This document shows positions 1 through 8,190 of a DNA stretch of 64,000 bases, in pieces. The notes beneath the pieces are model-generated. The model did no database searches, had not been told where the DNA came from, and saw only the letters and a list, made by a program, of their open reading frames with translations. A program made the translations under genes and the position numbers. Location: NCBI RefSeq assembly GCF_963668515.1, contig NZ_OY764865.1, forward strand, positions 62,001-126,000. Reading direction: 5' to 3'. Positions within the stretch are counted from its first letter, which is position 1; the number at the start of each line of letters is the position of its first letter. This DNA is from an uncultured Ilyobacter sp. (lineage in GTDB: Bacteria > Fusobacteriota > Fusobacteriia > Fusobacteriales > Fusobacteriaceae).

Positions 1-156
1 TACATTGGTTGCAAGTTCATCTATAACTGAAAGTAGTTTCATTACATCGCCTTTTTCTATATTCTGGTTTTCAAAATAGGTCTTTGCAAGGGCCCTGATT
101 AGAGTCAGATTATGCAAGGAAGAAGGCAATACGAGTTTTACATCATTTTTCTCCAA
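1..156 (-). CDS. RsbW-like anti-sigma regulatory ATPase, N-terminal part (cut by window edge)
   Basis: The frame runs off the left edge of the window. The visible ~50 residues include V-I-D-E-L-A-T-N-V, which matches the N-box of the GHKL/HATPase_c_2 fold (E and N bind Mg-ATP) found in RsbW/SpoIIAB-type serine kinases and anti-sigma factors. The start is uncertain: a TTG at 156 has an AGAAGGTGA ribosome site at good distance, while a GTG at 165 overlaps the stop of the upstream lipoprotein gene as GTGA. Either way the two genes are translationally coupled. The rest of the kinase domain lies outside the window, so its partner sigma factor or antagonist cannot be named. Confidence 0.7.
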   Translation of the reverse strand, partial: MEKNDVKLVLPSSLHNLTLIRALAKTYFENQNIEKGDVMKLLSVIDELATNV

Positions 157-161
157 AACCT

Positions 162-683
162 TCACCTTCTTTCTTGAAATTTAACTACTTCCCACACATG
201 ATTTTCATATTTAAACTGCACATTAAAATAAAAAGTTTCTTCTCCTGTATTGAGGGCCACTATGTTCCTGGCTACTTCATCTTCAAAACTCGTCTTAGAA
301 ACAAATACCCTGTATTTTGTAAAATCTATATCTGCAAGTTTATCTAAAGTTGTTGTATTTCTCAAACTTTTGCTCATATGCTTTTTAAGGGTTGTAAGTT
401 CATTATCAACAAGCTCTTTTTTGATTTTTTTTATTAGTTCTTCCAATTTTTCTTTTGCTTCTGCCCTCTGATCAAGTAAAAACCTGAATTTAATAACTTC
501 AGGTGTGTATCCATAGACCCTTTTGTGCTCCTCTAGTGCCTTGGCAAGCTCAGCTAATTCCCAGCTGCTGTAAGAATTGTAAAACCTTGATTCTTCAAAC
601 TCTATTTTCTCTTTTTTAGATACTCTAGAGCAAGCCGTACCAAGATTTAACACAATCATTATTATTAAAATTCTTTTTAACAT
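162..683 (-). CDS. Putative lipoprotein of unknown function
   Basis: A 173-residue protein. It begins with a short basic hydrophobic signal (MLKRILIIMIVLNLG) followed by T-A-C, consistent with lipidation of Cys18, although the -3 residue is Gly rather than Leu. The mature part is charged and helical, with a K/E-rich stretch around residues 65-105 that may form a coiled coil, followed by a more globular C-terminus. No catalytic motif is recognised. Its stop overlaps the possible GTG start of the RsbW-like ATPase gene, so the two are probably co-transcribed. Function unknown. Confidence 0.7.
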   Translation of the reverse strand: MLKRILIIMIVLNLGTACSRVSKKEKIEFEESRFYNSYSSWELAELAKALEEHKRVYGYTPEVIKFRFLLDQRAEAKEKLEELIKKIKKELVDNELTTLKKHMSKSLRNTTTLDKLADIDFTKYRVFVSKTSFEDEVARNIVALNTGEETFYFNVQFKYENHVWEVVKFQERR

Positions 684-759
684 ATCATTCTCCTATGAGA
701 TTAACATTATAATAATAGCATACGGGGATGAAATTATCAAGTTAATATTTCCAACATTT

Positions 760-1662
760 TCAAAGGTTTTTGAGCCTTTGAAGTACATCCAAGGCTATTT
801 CTTCCTCACTTATTTCTCCCAAATCATACCATATATACGAAGCATCATTTTTAAACCATGTAAATTGTCTCTTGGCATATCTCCTAGAATTTCTCTTTAT
901 AAGCTCGACAGCTTCTAATAGGGTGCATTCTCCCTTGAGATGCCTTATAATTTCCGAATAACCTATTACATTTATCTTTTCAAGGTTCTCCCCATACTTT
1001 TTATAAACTTTTTCAACTTCTTGGTAAAGCCCTGCATCCATCATCATATCCACTCTCATATTAATTCTCTCATAAAGGCTTTTTCTATCTCTTTCAAGGG
1101 CCACTTTGAGAAACTTGTAATTATTACCCTTTATATTTCTTTTAGAAACCACAGAAAATTTTTCTCCAGTAAGAATGCAGACCTGTAGGGCTCTTTCCAC
1201 CCTTTTTTTATTGTTTGGATGTATGCCTTCAGCTGCTTCAGGATCCAATTTTACAAGTTCACTGTAGAGTTCTTCGCTGTTTTTTTTCATAAGTTCTTCT
1301 CTAAGTTCCGGATCAGAAGCAGGGAGCTCAGATAAACCCTCTGTAACAGAACTAATATATAATCCTGTCCCGCCTGTTATTATTACACCTTTATTTTCTT
1401 TTTCCTTTTTTGATAAAATATTATTTACTTCTCTCTGATACTCCCCCACACTGTATTTTTTTATGGGAGCCACAGTATCAATCATATAATGTTTTATACC
1501 CTGCATCTCTTCCTCAGTTACTTTTGCAGTTCCTATATCTAATTCTTTATATATTTGTGCCGAGTCCGCTGATATTATATCTGCTCCCATGGCCCTAGCC
1601 AACTTTATAGAGAGAGCCGTTTTCCCTACAGCTGTAGGTCCGGCTATAACAAGTCCCTTCAT
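760..1662 (-). CDS. miaA: tRNA dimethylallyltransferase MiaA
   Basis: Transfers a dimethylallyl group from DMAPP to N6 of A37 in tRNAs reading UNN codons, the first step of ms2i6A formation. Three things identify it: the P-loop GPTAVGKT at residues 8-15, the DSAQIYKELDIGTAK segment near residues 33-47 where DSxQxY binds the isoprenoid and tRNA, and the C-terminal RRYAKRQFTWF signature near residue 270. The 300-residue length is normal for the family. It sits downstream of obgE on the same strand but behind the obgE terminator. A ribosome site (GGAGGGGAAA) precedes the ATG. Confidence 0.96.
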   Translation of the reverse strand: MKGLVIAGPTAVGKTALSIKLARAMGADIISADSAQIYKELDIGTAKVTEEEMQGIKHYMIDTVAPIKKYSVGEYQREVNNILSKKEKENKGVIITGGTGLYISSVTEGLSELPASDPELREELMKKNSEELYSELVKLDPEAAEGIHPNNKKRVERALQVCILTGEKFSVVSKRNIKGNNYKFLKVALERDRKSLYERINMRVDMMMDAGLYQEVEKVYKKYGENLEKINVIGYSEIIRHLKGECTLLEAVELIKRNSRRYAKRQFTWFKNDASYIWYDLGEISEEEIALDVLQRLKNL

Positions 1663-1745
1663 TTTCCCCTCCTTGTGCTTTTTCTAAGTTTATCATATGA
1701 AACTTTTTTTTCAAAATAACTTTCTCAATGTCCGCAGCACCAACT

Positions 1746-1779
1746 AAAAGAGAGGCAGCTTAAAGCTGCCTCTCTTTTT
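1746..1779 (-). terminator. Intrinsic terminator after obgE
   Basis: A perfect 10-bp stem (GAGAGGCAGC at 1750-1759 with its complement at 1765-1774) encloses a 5-nt loop. It is flanked by A/T runs on both sides, so it could also act on the other strand. Confidence 0.9.
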
Positions 1780-1782
1780 ATG

Positions 1783-3069
1783 TTAATCTACAAAGTCAAA
1801 TTCCACATTTGCTATTCTTACGGTGTCTCCGTGCTCTACCCCTGCATCTCGCAAGGCTTCTTCCATTCCAAGATTTTTCATCATGTGAAGGAAGTTGATT
1901 ATAGAATCTTCGTCCATTGTTATTACATATTTATTCAGTACATCTTCTACTATTCTTCCGTCTACCACATATACCCCTTCTTCATCCTGAGTAATGATAT
2001 AGTCCTCTTTATCTCCCTTGATTGCCTTTAGTACCTCATCTATATCTATTTCATCTTCGAGAGGTTCCCTTTCTATAGACTGAAGAATTTCCCATGTTCT
2101 GTATGTCACTTCTTTTAGACCATCATTCATTATAACTGATACAGGATAAAATTCTATCCCCTGATCCTCTACAAATTTTTTAAACTCTTCATACTGCTCT
2201 GTATTCCAGAGAAGGTCCATCTTATTTGCAATAACTATTTGTTTTTTCGCAGCCAGCTTTGGACTAAATTTCTGAAGTTCCTCGTTTATTTTTTTAAAAT
2301 CCTCTATAGGAGTTCTTCCTTCTAGTCCTGCGGCATCAACTATATGGTATATCATCTTACATCTTTCAATATGCCTTAGGAATTTGTCTCCTAGTCCCAC
2401 GCCTTCGTGGGCACCCTCTATAAGTCCCGGAATGTCAGCCATAAGGAATGATTTCCCCTCCTCTAGCCTCACCACTCCAAGCTTAGGAGAAAGTGTCGTA
2501 AAGTGATAGCCGGCAACTTTTGATTTTGCAGAGGAAACTCTGTTTATAAAGCTTGATTTACCAACAGAAGGATACCCCACAAGGGCTACATCAGCAAGAA
2601 GCTTAAGCTCCAGTTTCACCTCTAGTTCAGCTCCATCCCTGCCTTTTCCGGCCATTGTCGGTGCTTTTCTGATGGCATTTTTAAAGTGTACATTTCCCTG
2701 TCCACCTTTTCCACCCTTTATAAGCACTCTTTCTTCCCCGTTATTATTCAGGTCTAAAAGGAGCTTACCGGTTTCCTGATCCCTCACCTGGGTTCCTATT
2801 GGAACTCTTATAAGTAAATCATCACCTGTTTTACCATACATCCTTTTTTTGGCGCCATTTTCTCCGTTTTCAGCCTTAAATATTCTCTTATATTTAAAAT
2901 CAACCAGCGTATTTATGTTATTGTCTGCTACAAATATTATGTTTCCACCGTTTCCACCGTCTCCGCCATCTGGACCACCAAACTGCACAGACTTCTCTCT
3001 TCTAAAAGTAGCGGCTCCGTCTCCACCGTCTCCGGCTTTTATTGTGATTACAACCTCATCTATAAACAA
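1783..3069 (-). CDS. obgE: GTPase ObgE/CgtA
   Basis: A ribosome-associated essential GTPase acting in 50S assembly and stress signalling. The N-terminal Obg domain (about 1-158) shows the glycine-rich fold (GDGGDGAATFRRE, GGPDGGDGGNGG). The G domain has G1 GYPSVGKSS at 165-173, DIPGL at 212-216 and NKMD near 281. A C-terminal OCT extension follows from about residue 350, giving 428 residues in total. It lies just downstream of rpmA, the usual rplU-(prp)-rpmA-obgE order of Firmicutes and Fusobacteria, but separated by the rpmA terminator and about 185 bp. Confidence 0.97.
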   Translation of the reverse strand: MFIDEVVITIKAGDGGDGAATFRREKSVQFGGPDGGDGGNGGNIIFVADNNINTLVDFKYKRIFKAENGENGAKKRMYGKTGDDLLIRVPIGTQVRDQETGKLLLDLNNNGEERVLIKGGKGGQGNVHFKNAIRKAPTMAGKGRDGAELEVKLELKLLADVALVGYPSVGKSSFINRVSSAKSKVAGYHFTTLSPKLGVVRLEEGKSFLMADIPGLIEGAHEGVGLGDKFLRHIERCKMIYHIVDAAGLEGRTPIEDFKKINEELQKFSPKLAAKKQIVIANKMDLLWNTEQYEEFKKFVEDQGIEFYPVSVIMNDGLKEVTYRTWEILQSIEREPLEDEIDIDEVLKAIKGDKEDYIITQDEEGVYVVDGRIVEDVLNKYVITMDEDSIINFLHMMKNLGMEEALRDAGVEHGDTVRIANVEFDFVD

Positions 3070-3213
3070 ATTAATTCCCTCCTTTAATGGGATTTTTTCC
3101 TAAGCAACCTAATTATTATACTATAATATCTATTTTTTTGCAATTTCAAACACTACTTTCCAAAGCATTTCAACAAACTCAATTTACCCCCAAAAACAGC
3201 AGTTTTTAAATAT

Positions 3214-3240
3214 AAAAAATCCCGGCACCTGGCCGGGATT
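3214..3240 (-). terminator. Intrinsic terminator after rpmA
   Basis: Stem AATCCCGGC (3218-3226) and GCCGGGATT (3232-3240) with a 5-nt loop. On the minus strand it is followed by a T run, marking the end of the rplU-prp-rpmA operon. Confidence 0.9.
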
Positions 3241-3254
3241 AAACATCCAATCGA

Positions 3255-3542
3255 TTAAACTCTTTCAGGATAGACAGAAACTTTCTTCTTATCTTTTCCG
3301 TGTCTTTCGAATTTAACATATCCGTCAGTAAGAGCGAATAAAGTATGATCTTTACCTTGCCCCATGTTAGTTCCAGCATGGAACTTATTTCCTCTTTGTC
3401 TTACGATGATGTTTCCAGCCTTTACTACCTCACCATCATATTTTTTTACTCCAAGGTAGTTAGGGTTAGAATCTCTTCCGTTTTTAACAGAACCTTGACC
3501 TTTTTTCTTTGCAAATAATTGTATGTTCAATCTAAATAACAT
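3255..3542 (-). CDS. rpmA: 50S ribosomal protein L27 with cleavable N-terminal extension
   Basis: L27 is a large-subunit protein whose N-terminus reaches the peptidyl-transferase centre. The protein starts [18 protein letters not shown]: the L-N-x-Q-L-F/A site is the known Prp cleavage site, so the mature protein should begin at A12 (AKKKGQGS). The rest ([23 protein letters not shown]) is standard L27, 95 residues in all. Its start codon follows the prp stop directly, and prp encodes the protease expected to process it. Confidence 0.97.
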   Translation of the reverse strand: MLFRLNIQLFAKKKGQGSVKNGRDSNPNYLGVKKYDGEVVKAGNIIVRQRGNKFHAGTNMGQGKDHTLFALTDGYVKFERHGKDKKKVSVYPERV

Positions 3543-3878
3543 CTACTTTTCCTCCTTCTCTACAAGCTTTATAAATTCTGAATACTCTCTAGCTAATTGT
3601 TTAACTGTTAAATACATAATTTCCAACAATACATTCAGCTCTCTATCGTTGCCTTTGAGATCCACACCCCTAAAATCAACTTTTAGCAGTCCATCTTCAG
3701 AAATTTCATATCTAGGAACGATATCTAATACCTCATCCAAATGTGCTATTGGGAATTGTAAAGCAGTTGACAACGCCGCACAAACAATGTCTTCTCCGTG
3801 TTCTGCAAAACCTGCATGCCCTTCTGCCGAAAAAAAGACAATTCTGCCTTCTTTTCTAATTATAACTACTTCAGTCAT
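3543..3878 (-). CDS. prp: Ribosomal-processing cysteine protease Prp
   Basis: The 111-residue Prp family (formerly DUF464) removes the N-terminal extension of L27. The catalytic pair is visible in GHAGFAEHGEDIVCAALS: His21 and Cys33, matching the family H...C dyad. The gene lies between rplU and rpmA, the conserved position for prp in organisms with extended L27. It is flanked by only 7 bp from rplU and directly abuts rpmA, so the three genes form one operon. Confidence 0.95.
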   Translation of the reverse strand: MTEVVIIRKEGRIVFFSAEGHAGFAEHGEDIVCAALSTALQFPIAHLDEVLDIVPRYEISEDGLLKVDFRGVDLKGNDRELNVLLEIMYLTVKQLAREYSEFIKLVEKEEK

Positions 3879-3885
3879 AAGTTAA

Positions 3886-4197
3886 TTAAGCTTCGATTGC
3901 TTTGATTTTGATTTCAGTAAGTAATTGTCTGTGACCTTTTTTTCTATGGTATCCAGTCTTTGGCTTATATTTGAAGTTAATAACTTTTTTCCCTTTTTCT
4001 TGGGAAAGTACTTCTACTAGAACTTTTGCACCTTCTACTACAGGAGCTCCTACTTTAACTTCTCCCTCTTTAGAAACAAGAAGAATATCAGTTAGTTCTA
4101 CAGTTGTATTAACTTCAGCATTTAACTTCTCTACCTTTAATACGTCACCTTCTGCAACTTTGTACTGTTTACCACCAGTTTTGATTACTGCGTACAT
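3886..4197 (-). CDS. rplU: 50S ribosomal protein L21
   Basis: A 103-residue protein starting [18 protein letters not shown], the canonical L21 N-terminus, and containing the family signature [14 protein letters not shown] near the C-terminus. It binds 23S rRNA domain II with L20. It is the first gene of the rplU-prp-rpmA operon. A GGAGGTG ribosome site precedes the ATG. The 5' leader is structured (see separate entry) and is driven by a near-consensus promoter. Confidence 0.97.
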   Translation of the reverse strand: MYAVIKTGGKQYKVAEGDVLKVEKLNAEVNTTVELTDILLVSKEGEVKVGAPVVEGAKVLVEVLSQEKGKKVINFKYKPKTGYHRKKGHRQLLTEIKIKAIEA

Positions 4198-4222
4198 TTA
4201 AACACCTCCAAAAGATTAAAAT

Positions 4223-4258
4223 CGCTGGTTAAAGGTTGCTGACGACCTTTACCATGCG
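4223..4258 (-). promoter_or_regulatory. Structured 5' leader of rplU (candidate L21 autoregulatory leader)
   Basis: On the minus strand an interrupted hairpin forms from nested pairings CGC/GCG, GGT/ACC and AAAGGT/ACCTTT around an 8-nt loop, 26 nt upstream of the rplU start. L21 leaders that bind L21 are known in Firmicutes. Assigning this one to that class is inference. Confidence 0.5.
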
Positions 4259-4269
4259 TAACTCACGAA

Positions 4270-4298
4270 ATGATATCACTTTTCATGCTTTTTGTCAA
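4270..4298 (-). promoter_or_regulatory. Sigma-70 promoter of rplU operon
   Basis: Minus-strand TTGACA (4293-4298), a 17-nt spacer, and TATCAT (4270-4275), placed about 72 nt upstream of the rplU start. Confidence 0.8.
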
Positions 4299-4399
4299 TG
4301 ATATCCTTGCTATTTTAAGAGTGATTTTATAAAAACTTTAAGAAACCCAAAATTCTTTTGATCTTTCAAGTCTAAATAAAGAAATATCAACTTTAATCC

Positions 4400-4424
4400 A
4401 AAAAAAAAGGAGGCTTTCGCCTCC
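4400..4424 (-). terminator. Intrinsic terminator after tcyP
   Basis: Minus-strand GGAGGC-GAAA-GCCTCC tetraloop hairpin followed by nine T residues. Confidence 0.92.
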
Positions 4425-4433
4425 TGAAGAATA

Positions 4434-5822
4434 TTATATTCCTTTTACACTTTCCTCTAATTCTATCTCAGGGTTTTCATATATATCATAATCAAAGTCC
4501 CCTATAAACTTACTTGTGAGAGTTCCAGCTGTCATGGCACCACTGACATTTATAGCCGTCCTTCCCATGTCTATTAGCGGTTCTATAGATATAAGGAGTC
4601 CTACTAAAGCTACAGGTAAATTAAGTGCTGACAACACTATTAAGGCTGCGAAGGTTGCTCCTCCTCCTACCCCAGCGACTCCAAAGGAACTAAGAGCTAC
4701 TATTACTACCACTTTCAATATAAAAATAGGGTTGGTAGGATCGATTCCTACAGTTGGAGCTATCATCACTGCGAGCATAGCAGGATATATACCGGCACAA
4801 CCGTTTTGACCTATAGAGGCACCGAAGGAAGCTGATATATTGGCTACGCCTTCACTTATTCCCAGTTTTTTAACCTGTGTCTGAATATTCAGTGGTATGG
4901 TTCCTGCACTTGTTCTAGATGTAAAGGCAAAGGCTAATACCGGGAAAACCTTTTTCAGATATATACCGGGATTTAGTCCTGCAAAGGTTACAAGCATAAG
5001 GTGCATGAAGAGTACTACAGCTAAAGCCACATAAGAGGCAAGTACAAAGTTTATCAGATTTAAAATTTCTGCAGTATTGCTTGTAGAAACTACCTTTACC
5101 ATGAGAGCCATTATCCCGTAGGGAGTCAGTCTCAGTATCAGTGTTACCATTCTCATAACTATATCATGGGCTGCATTGACAAATTTTCTTGCAGTTTCAA
5201 CAGATTCAGGATGTTTCTTAGTAATTCCTAAAACTGATATTCCTATAAAGGCTGAGAAAATAACCACTGAAATTGTGGCGTTGTCTCCAGAACCTGCCAT
5301 TGCTGCAAAAGGGTTGGTAGGTATGGTCTCCACCAGCTTTTGAGCCATTGAGGTATCCAGGTTAGACAGCTTGCTCACCATGGCCTCTCCTCTAGAAGCC
5401 TCTCTTTCTCCTACACTCATCCCTACTGCACTGAGCTTAAATAGAAGTGAAGATCCTACTCCTATCAGGGCTGATAGTGCCGTAGTACCGATCAGAAGAC
5501 CCACAACACTTCCTCCGATCTTACCAAAGGTTTTCCCATCTTTTATATTTATGATGGCAGATATGATAGAAACCATTATAAGCGGAGTAACTATCATCTT
5601 CAATAACCTTACATAACCTCCAGATATTATATAAAACCATGAGTTTGAATCAGAGATAACCTGTGATCCTCTTCCGTAAACCAGCTGGAGTACTCCCCCA
5701 AACAAGACACCGAGAGCTAAAGCTGTGAATACCCTTTTGGTGAAAGATACGTACTTTTTCTGTAAACTGTATAGAAAACCTACCAATACAATCATAATAA
5801 TTAAGTTGATTATGACACCCAT
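4434..5822 (-). CDS. tcyP: L-cystine/dicarboxylate:cation symporter (TcyP-like, DAACS family)
   Basis: A 462-residue polytopic membrane protein whose N-terminus (LYSLQKKYVSFTKRVFTALA, then GGYVRLLKMIVTPLIMVSII) closely resembles B. subtilis TcyP, a sodium-coupled L-cystine importer of the glutamate/dicarboxylate symporter fold. The conserved elements TSRTSAGTIPLNIQ (serine-rich hairpin) and SASFGASIGQNGCAGIYPAMLA are present. It is monocistronic, between its own promoter and terminator. Cystine is the likely substrate, from overall resemblance; other dicarboxylates cannot be excluded. Its promoter carries a palindrome suggesting repressor control. Confidence 0.88.
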   Translation of the reverse strand: MGVIINLIIMIVLVGFLYSLQKKYVSFTKRVFTALALGVLFGGVLQLVYGRGSQVISDSNSWFYIISGGYVRLLKMIVTPLIMVSIISAIINIKDGKTFGKIGGSVVGLLIGTTALSALIGVGSSLLFKLSAVGMSVGEREASRGEAMVSKLSNLDTSMAQKLVETIPTNPFAAMAGSGDNATISVVIFSAFIGISVLGITKKHPESVETARKFVNAAHDIVMRMVTLILRLTPYGIMALMVKVVSTSNTAEILNLINFVLASYVALAVVLFMHLMLVTFAGLNPGIYLKKVFPVLAFAFTSRTSAGTIPLNIQTQVKKLGISEGVANISASFGASIGQNGCAGIYPAMLAVMIAPTVGIDPTNPIFILKVVVIVALSSFGVAGVGGGATFAALIVLSALNLPVALVGLLISIEPLIDMGRTAINVSGAMTAGTLTSKFIGDFDYDIYENPEIELEESVKGI

Positions 5823-5904
5823 TCTATTCTCCTCCTTGAAAAATTAAGCTCTTTCTAAAAATACACTTATAGTCTGTACTTTAAGTATTTTCTTCTTGAG
5901 TAAA

Positions 5905-5933
5905 AGAATATCATATTTTACCGGTAAAGTCAA
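5905..5933 (-). promoter_or_regulatory. tcyP promoter with palindromic operator
   Basis: Minus-strand TTGACT (5928-5933), a 17-nt spacer, and TATTCT (5905-5910). The spacer holds the perfect 12-bp palindrome TTTACCGGTAAA (5917-5928), which runs into the -35 box. This placement is typical for a repressor site. Confidence 0.72.
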
Positions 5934-5957
5934 CTTTTATTGTTAAATAGTTACAAA

Positions 5958-5981
5958 TAAAAAAAAGACCCCTAAAGGTCT
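5958..5981 (-). terminator. Intrinsic terminator after modC
   Basis: Minus-strand hairpin AGACC-TTTAGG-GGTCT followed by a run of eight T, ending the modABC transcript. Confidence 0.85.
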
Positions 5982-6008
5982 AATTTTAAAGATTATTTTA
6001 ATACAAAG

Positions 6009-6623
6009 TTATATCTTCAGTATTCTGTCTCCTAAGGCTTCAGCTTCATACTGATTGTGTGTCACAAGGATTATACTCATATCAAAGGTATTTTTCAACT
6101 TTAAAAACTCCTCGTATACAATATCTTTTGTATCCTGATCCAGGGCGGAAAAAGGTTCGTCTAAAAGAAGGACCTCCGGTTTCGTAGCAAGTGCCCTCAC
6201 CAGTGCCACTCTTTGTTTTTCCCCTCCAGAAATCTGGCCGGGGTGTCTTTTTTCCAGATGTTTAATTTTCAGTGTTTTCATGAGGTAATCCACATAATCA
6301 TTATCTCCGATCCCCCTGCATTTCATACCAAAACAGATATTTTCCTTCACACTCATATGAGGGAAAAGTGCATAATTTTGAAAAACATAGCCTATTTTTC
6401 TGTGCCTAGCCTTGGTATTTATAGCTGCATCACTGGAATAAACAACATCTCCCCTTATCGAGATCTGCCCTCTGTCAGGAATTTGAAGCCCAGATATACA
6501 TTCTAACAAGGTACTTTTCCCCGCTCCAGAGGCTCCCTGTATAGCAAGGACCTCCTTATCTACAGCGAAGTCAATGTCTAAATTTGAATTATACATCTCT
6601 TTAAATAATTTCACTCTCAACAT
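6009..6623 (-). CDS. modC: Molybdate ABC transporter ATP-binding protein, short form
   Basis: The ATPase of the ModABC molybdate importer. The start is set at the ATG at 6623, six to seven bases after a GAGGTGAT ribosome site; a longer reading frame upstream only overlaps modB. The 204-residue product has Walker A GASGAGKST (30-38), signature ISGGEKQR (131-138), Walker B VLLLDEP (151-157) and H-loop THN (188-190). It ends right after the ABC domain, lacking the C-terminal TOBE/Mop molybdate-sensing domain of E. coli ModC (352 residues). Tungstate is an alternative substrate. The neighbouring nif genes favour molybdate. Confidence 0.9.
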   Translation of the reverse strand: MLRVKLFKEMYNSNLDIDFAVDKEVLAIQGASGAGKSTLLECISGLQIPDRGQISIRGDVVYSSDAAINTKARHRKIGYVFQNYALFPHMSVKENICFGMKCRGIGDNDYVDYLMKTLKIKHLEKRHPGQISGGEKQRVALVRALATKPEVLLLDEPFSALDQDTKDIVYEEFLKLKNTFDMSIILVTHNQYEAEALGDRILKI

Positions 6624-6633
6624 ATCCATCACC

Positions 6634-7296
6634 TCAATATCTGCTTTTCTTTCTATTCCATATATTAAGCCCGTAAATAACCAAAAAACTAAAAACAACT
6701 ACTATCCCAACTAATATATTGGCGGTTCTTCTGTCTCCACTATCCACTGCAAAATATATAGCTATGGGTATGGTTTGGGTTTTCCCAGGAATATTTCCCG
6801 CTACCATGAGGGTAGCCCCAAATTCCCCTAAGGCCCTTGTAAAGGAGAGTATCGTACCGCTTATTATTCCCGGTGCTGCCATGGGAATACCGATCTTCCA
6901 AAAGATACGTTTCTCATCTGCTCCTAGAGTCCTGGCCGCCTTTTCCAGATTAGAGTCGATATTTATAAATGCAGCCTTGCAACTCTGATACATTAAGGGA
7001 AGAGACACCACAAAGGATGCCACACAGGCTGCCTTCCAGGTAAAGATAAGACTTATCCCGAATATCTTATAAATAAGTTCTCCTAATAATCCGTGTTTCC
7101 CAAATAGCATGAGAAGAGCATACCCCGTCACAGAAGGAGGTAACACCATAGGAAGTATTATAAGCCCCTCGAAAAAATCCTTTCCCCTAAAAGGGTGTTT
7201 CGTAAAAATCCATGCCAAAAGCACCCCTATACTCATAGTAAACATAGTAGAAACAAATGCAACTTTTAATGATATCAATATAGGGGTCACTATCAT
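6634..7296 (-). CDS. modB: Molybdate ABC transporter permease
   Basis: A 220-residue inner-membrane permease with about five hydrophobic segments and the binding-protein-dependent transport EAA-loop (LEKAARTLGADEKRIFWKIG, near residue 137), which contacts the ModC ATPase. GFxALLMLFGKHG-like and SFTRALGEFGATLMVAGN segments are typical of ModB. It follows modA by 17 bp and precedes modC by 10 bp in one operon. Confidence 0.94.
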   Translation of the reverse strand: MIVTPILISLKVAFVSTMFTMSIGVLLAWIFTKHPFRGKDFFEGLIILPMVLPPSVTGYALLMLFGKHGLLGELIYKIFGISLIFTWKAACVASFVVSLPLMYQSCKAAFINIDSNLEKAARTLGADEKRIFWKIGIPMAAPGIISGTILSFTRALGEFGATLMVAGNIPGKTQTIPIAIYFAVDSGDRRTANILVGIVVVFSFLVIYGLNIWNRKKSRY

Positions 7297-7313
7297 ATTA
7301 ATACACCACCTGA

Positions 7314-8084
7314 CTAAATTTCAAACCCATATTTTTCTGCAAGTTTTTTCACTTCACTGGATTTAAAAAAATTTATAAACTCTTTTGCCGATTCCTTATT
7401 TTCACTAGCCTTAATAACAGCCCCTGGATAAACAATGGGAGAATGAGATTCCGACTCTATCTTCTGAGCTGTCACACTGTTCTTTAAGTTAACGGCATCT
7501 GATTCATACACTACCCCTGCATCTACCTCACCGGATTCTACATAGGAAAGTACCTGTTTTACATTTTTGGCAAATATAAGCTTAGCCTCTATACCCTCAT
7601 AGTCTCCATAGTACTCAAGACTCTCCTTGGCATACCGACCTGCAGGAACAGACCCCGGTTCCCCTATACTCACCTTGACATCACTCTTACTAAGGTCTTT
7701 CAGTGACTTTACCTTATCACTGCTTTCTTTATTCACAACGAGAACCAAACTGTTTTTGAGAAGGTTCTCCCTGGTTTCCACATCTAAAAGTTCTTTTTCC
7801 ATCAGTATATCCATTTTTTTTCCGCTGGCAGATATAAAAACATCCACAGGTGCTCCCTCTTCTATCTGTCTCTGAAGGGTACCTGAAGAAGCTAGGTTTA
7901 CAGTTAGTGTTGTATTATATTTTTCCTCAAATATAGGCTTCAACTCATCCATAATCTCTGTCAGACTTGCTGCTGCAGAAACTGTGATCTCTTTTTTCAC
8001 CTCTACTCTTTCCTTGTTTTTTCCGCATGCGAGGATTAAAATTGAAAATAAAGCTACAATAAGAAATTTAAAAGTTTTTTTCAT
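7314..8084 (-). CDS. modA: Molybdate-binding periplasmic lipoprotein ModA
   Basis: The substrate-binding component of the molybdate importer, 256 residues. The signal peptide ends in the lipobox L-I-L-A-C (Cys20), so the protein is membrane-anchored. The mature part begins ITVSAAASLTEIMDELKP, and the SAAASL and SSGTLQRQIEEGAPVDVFISA segments are the ModA oxyanion-binding signature. First gene of modABC, with its own promoter at 8130-8158. Molybdate supply is needed for the FeMo-cofactor of the adjacent nitrogenase. Confidence 0.95.
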   Translation of the reverse strand: MKKTFKFLIVALFSILILACGKNKERVEVKKEITVSAAASLTEIMDELKPIFEEKYNTTLTVNLASSGTLQRQIEEGAPVDVFISASGKKMDILMEKELLDVETRENLLKNSLVLVVNKESSDKVKSLKDLSKSDVKVSIGEPGSVPAGRYAKESLEYYGDYEGIEAKLIFAKNVKQVLSYVESGEVDAGVVYESDAVNLKNSVTAQKIESESHSPIVYPGAVIKASENKESAKEFINFFKSSEVKKLAEKYGFEI

Positions 8085-8129
8085 AAAAACACATCTCCCT
8101 TTAATAAATAAAAAAGATAGATTTAAATT

Positions 8130-8158
8130 ATTGTATCACGATGCCATTTCATTGTAAA
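8130..8158 (-). promoter_or_regulatory. Promoter of modABC
   Basis: Minus-strand TTTACA (8153-8158), a 17-nt spacer, and TACAAT (8130-8135), about 45 nt upstream of the modA start. No ModE-type palindrome was seen nearby. Confidence 0.65.
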
Positions 8159-8190
8159 TCTGGAACTGTTTTTTATTACTATCTTTAAAA

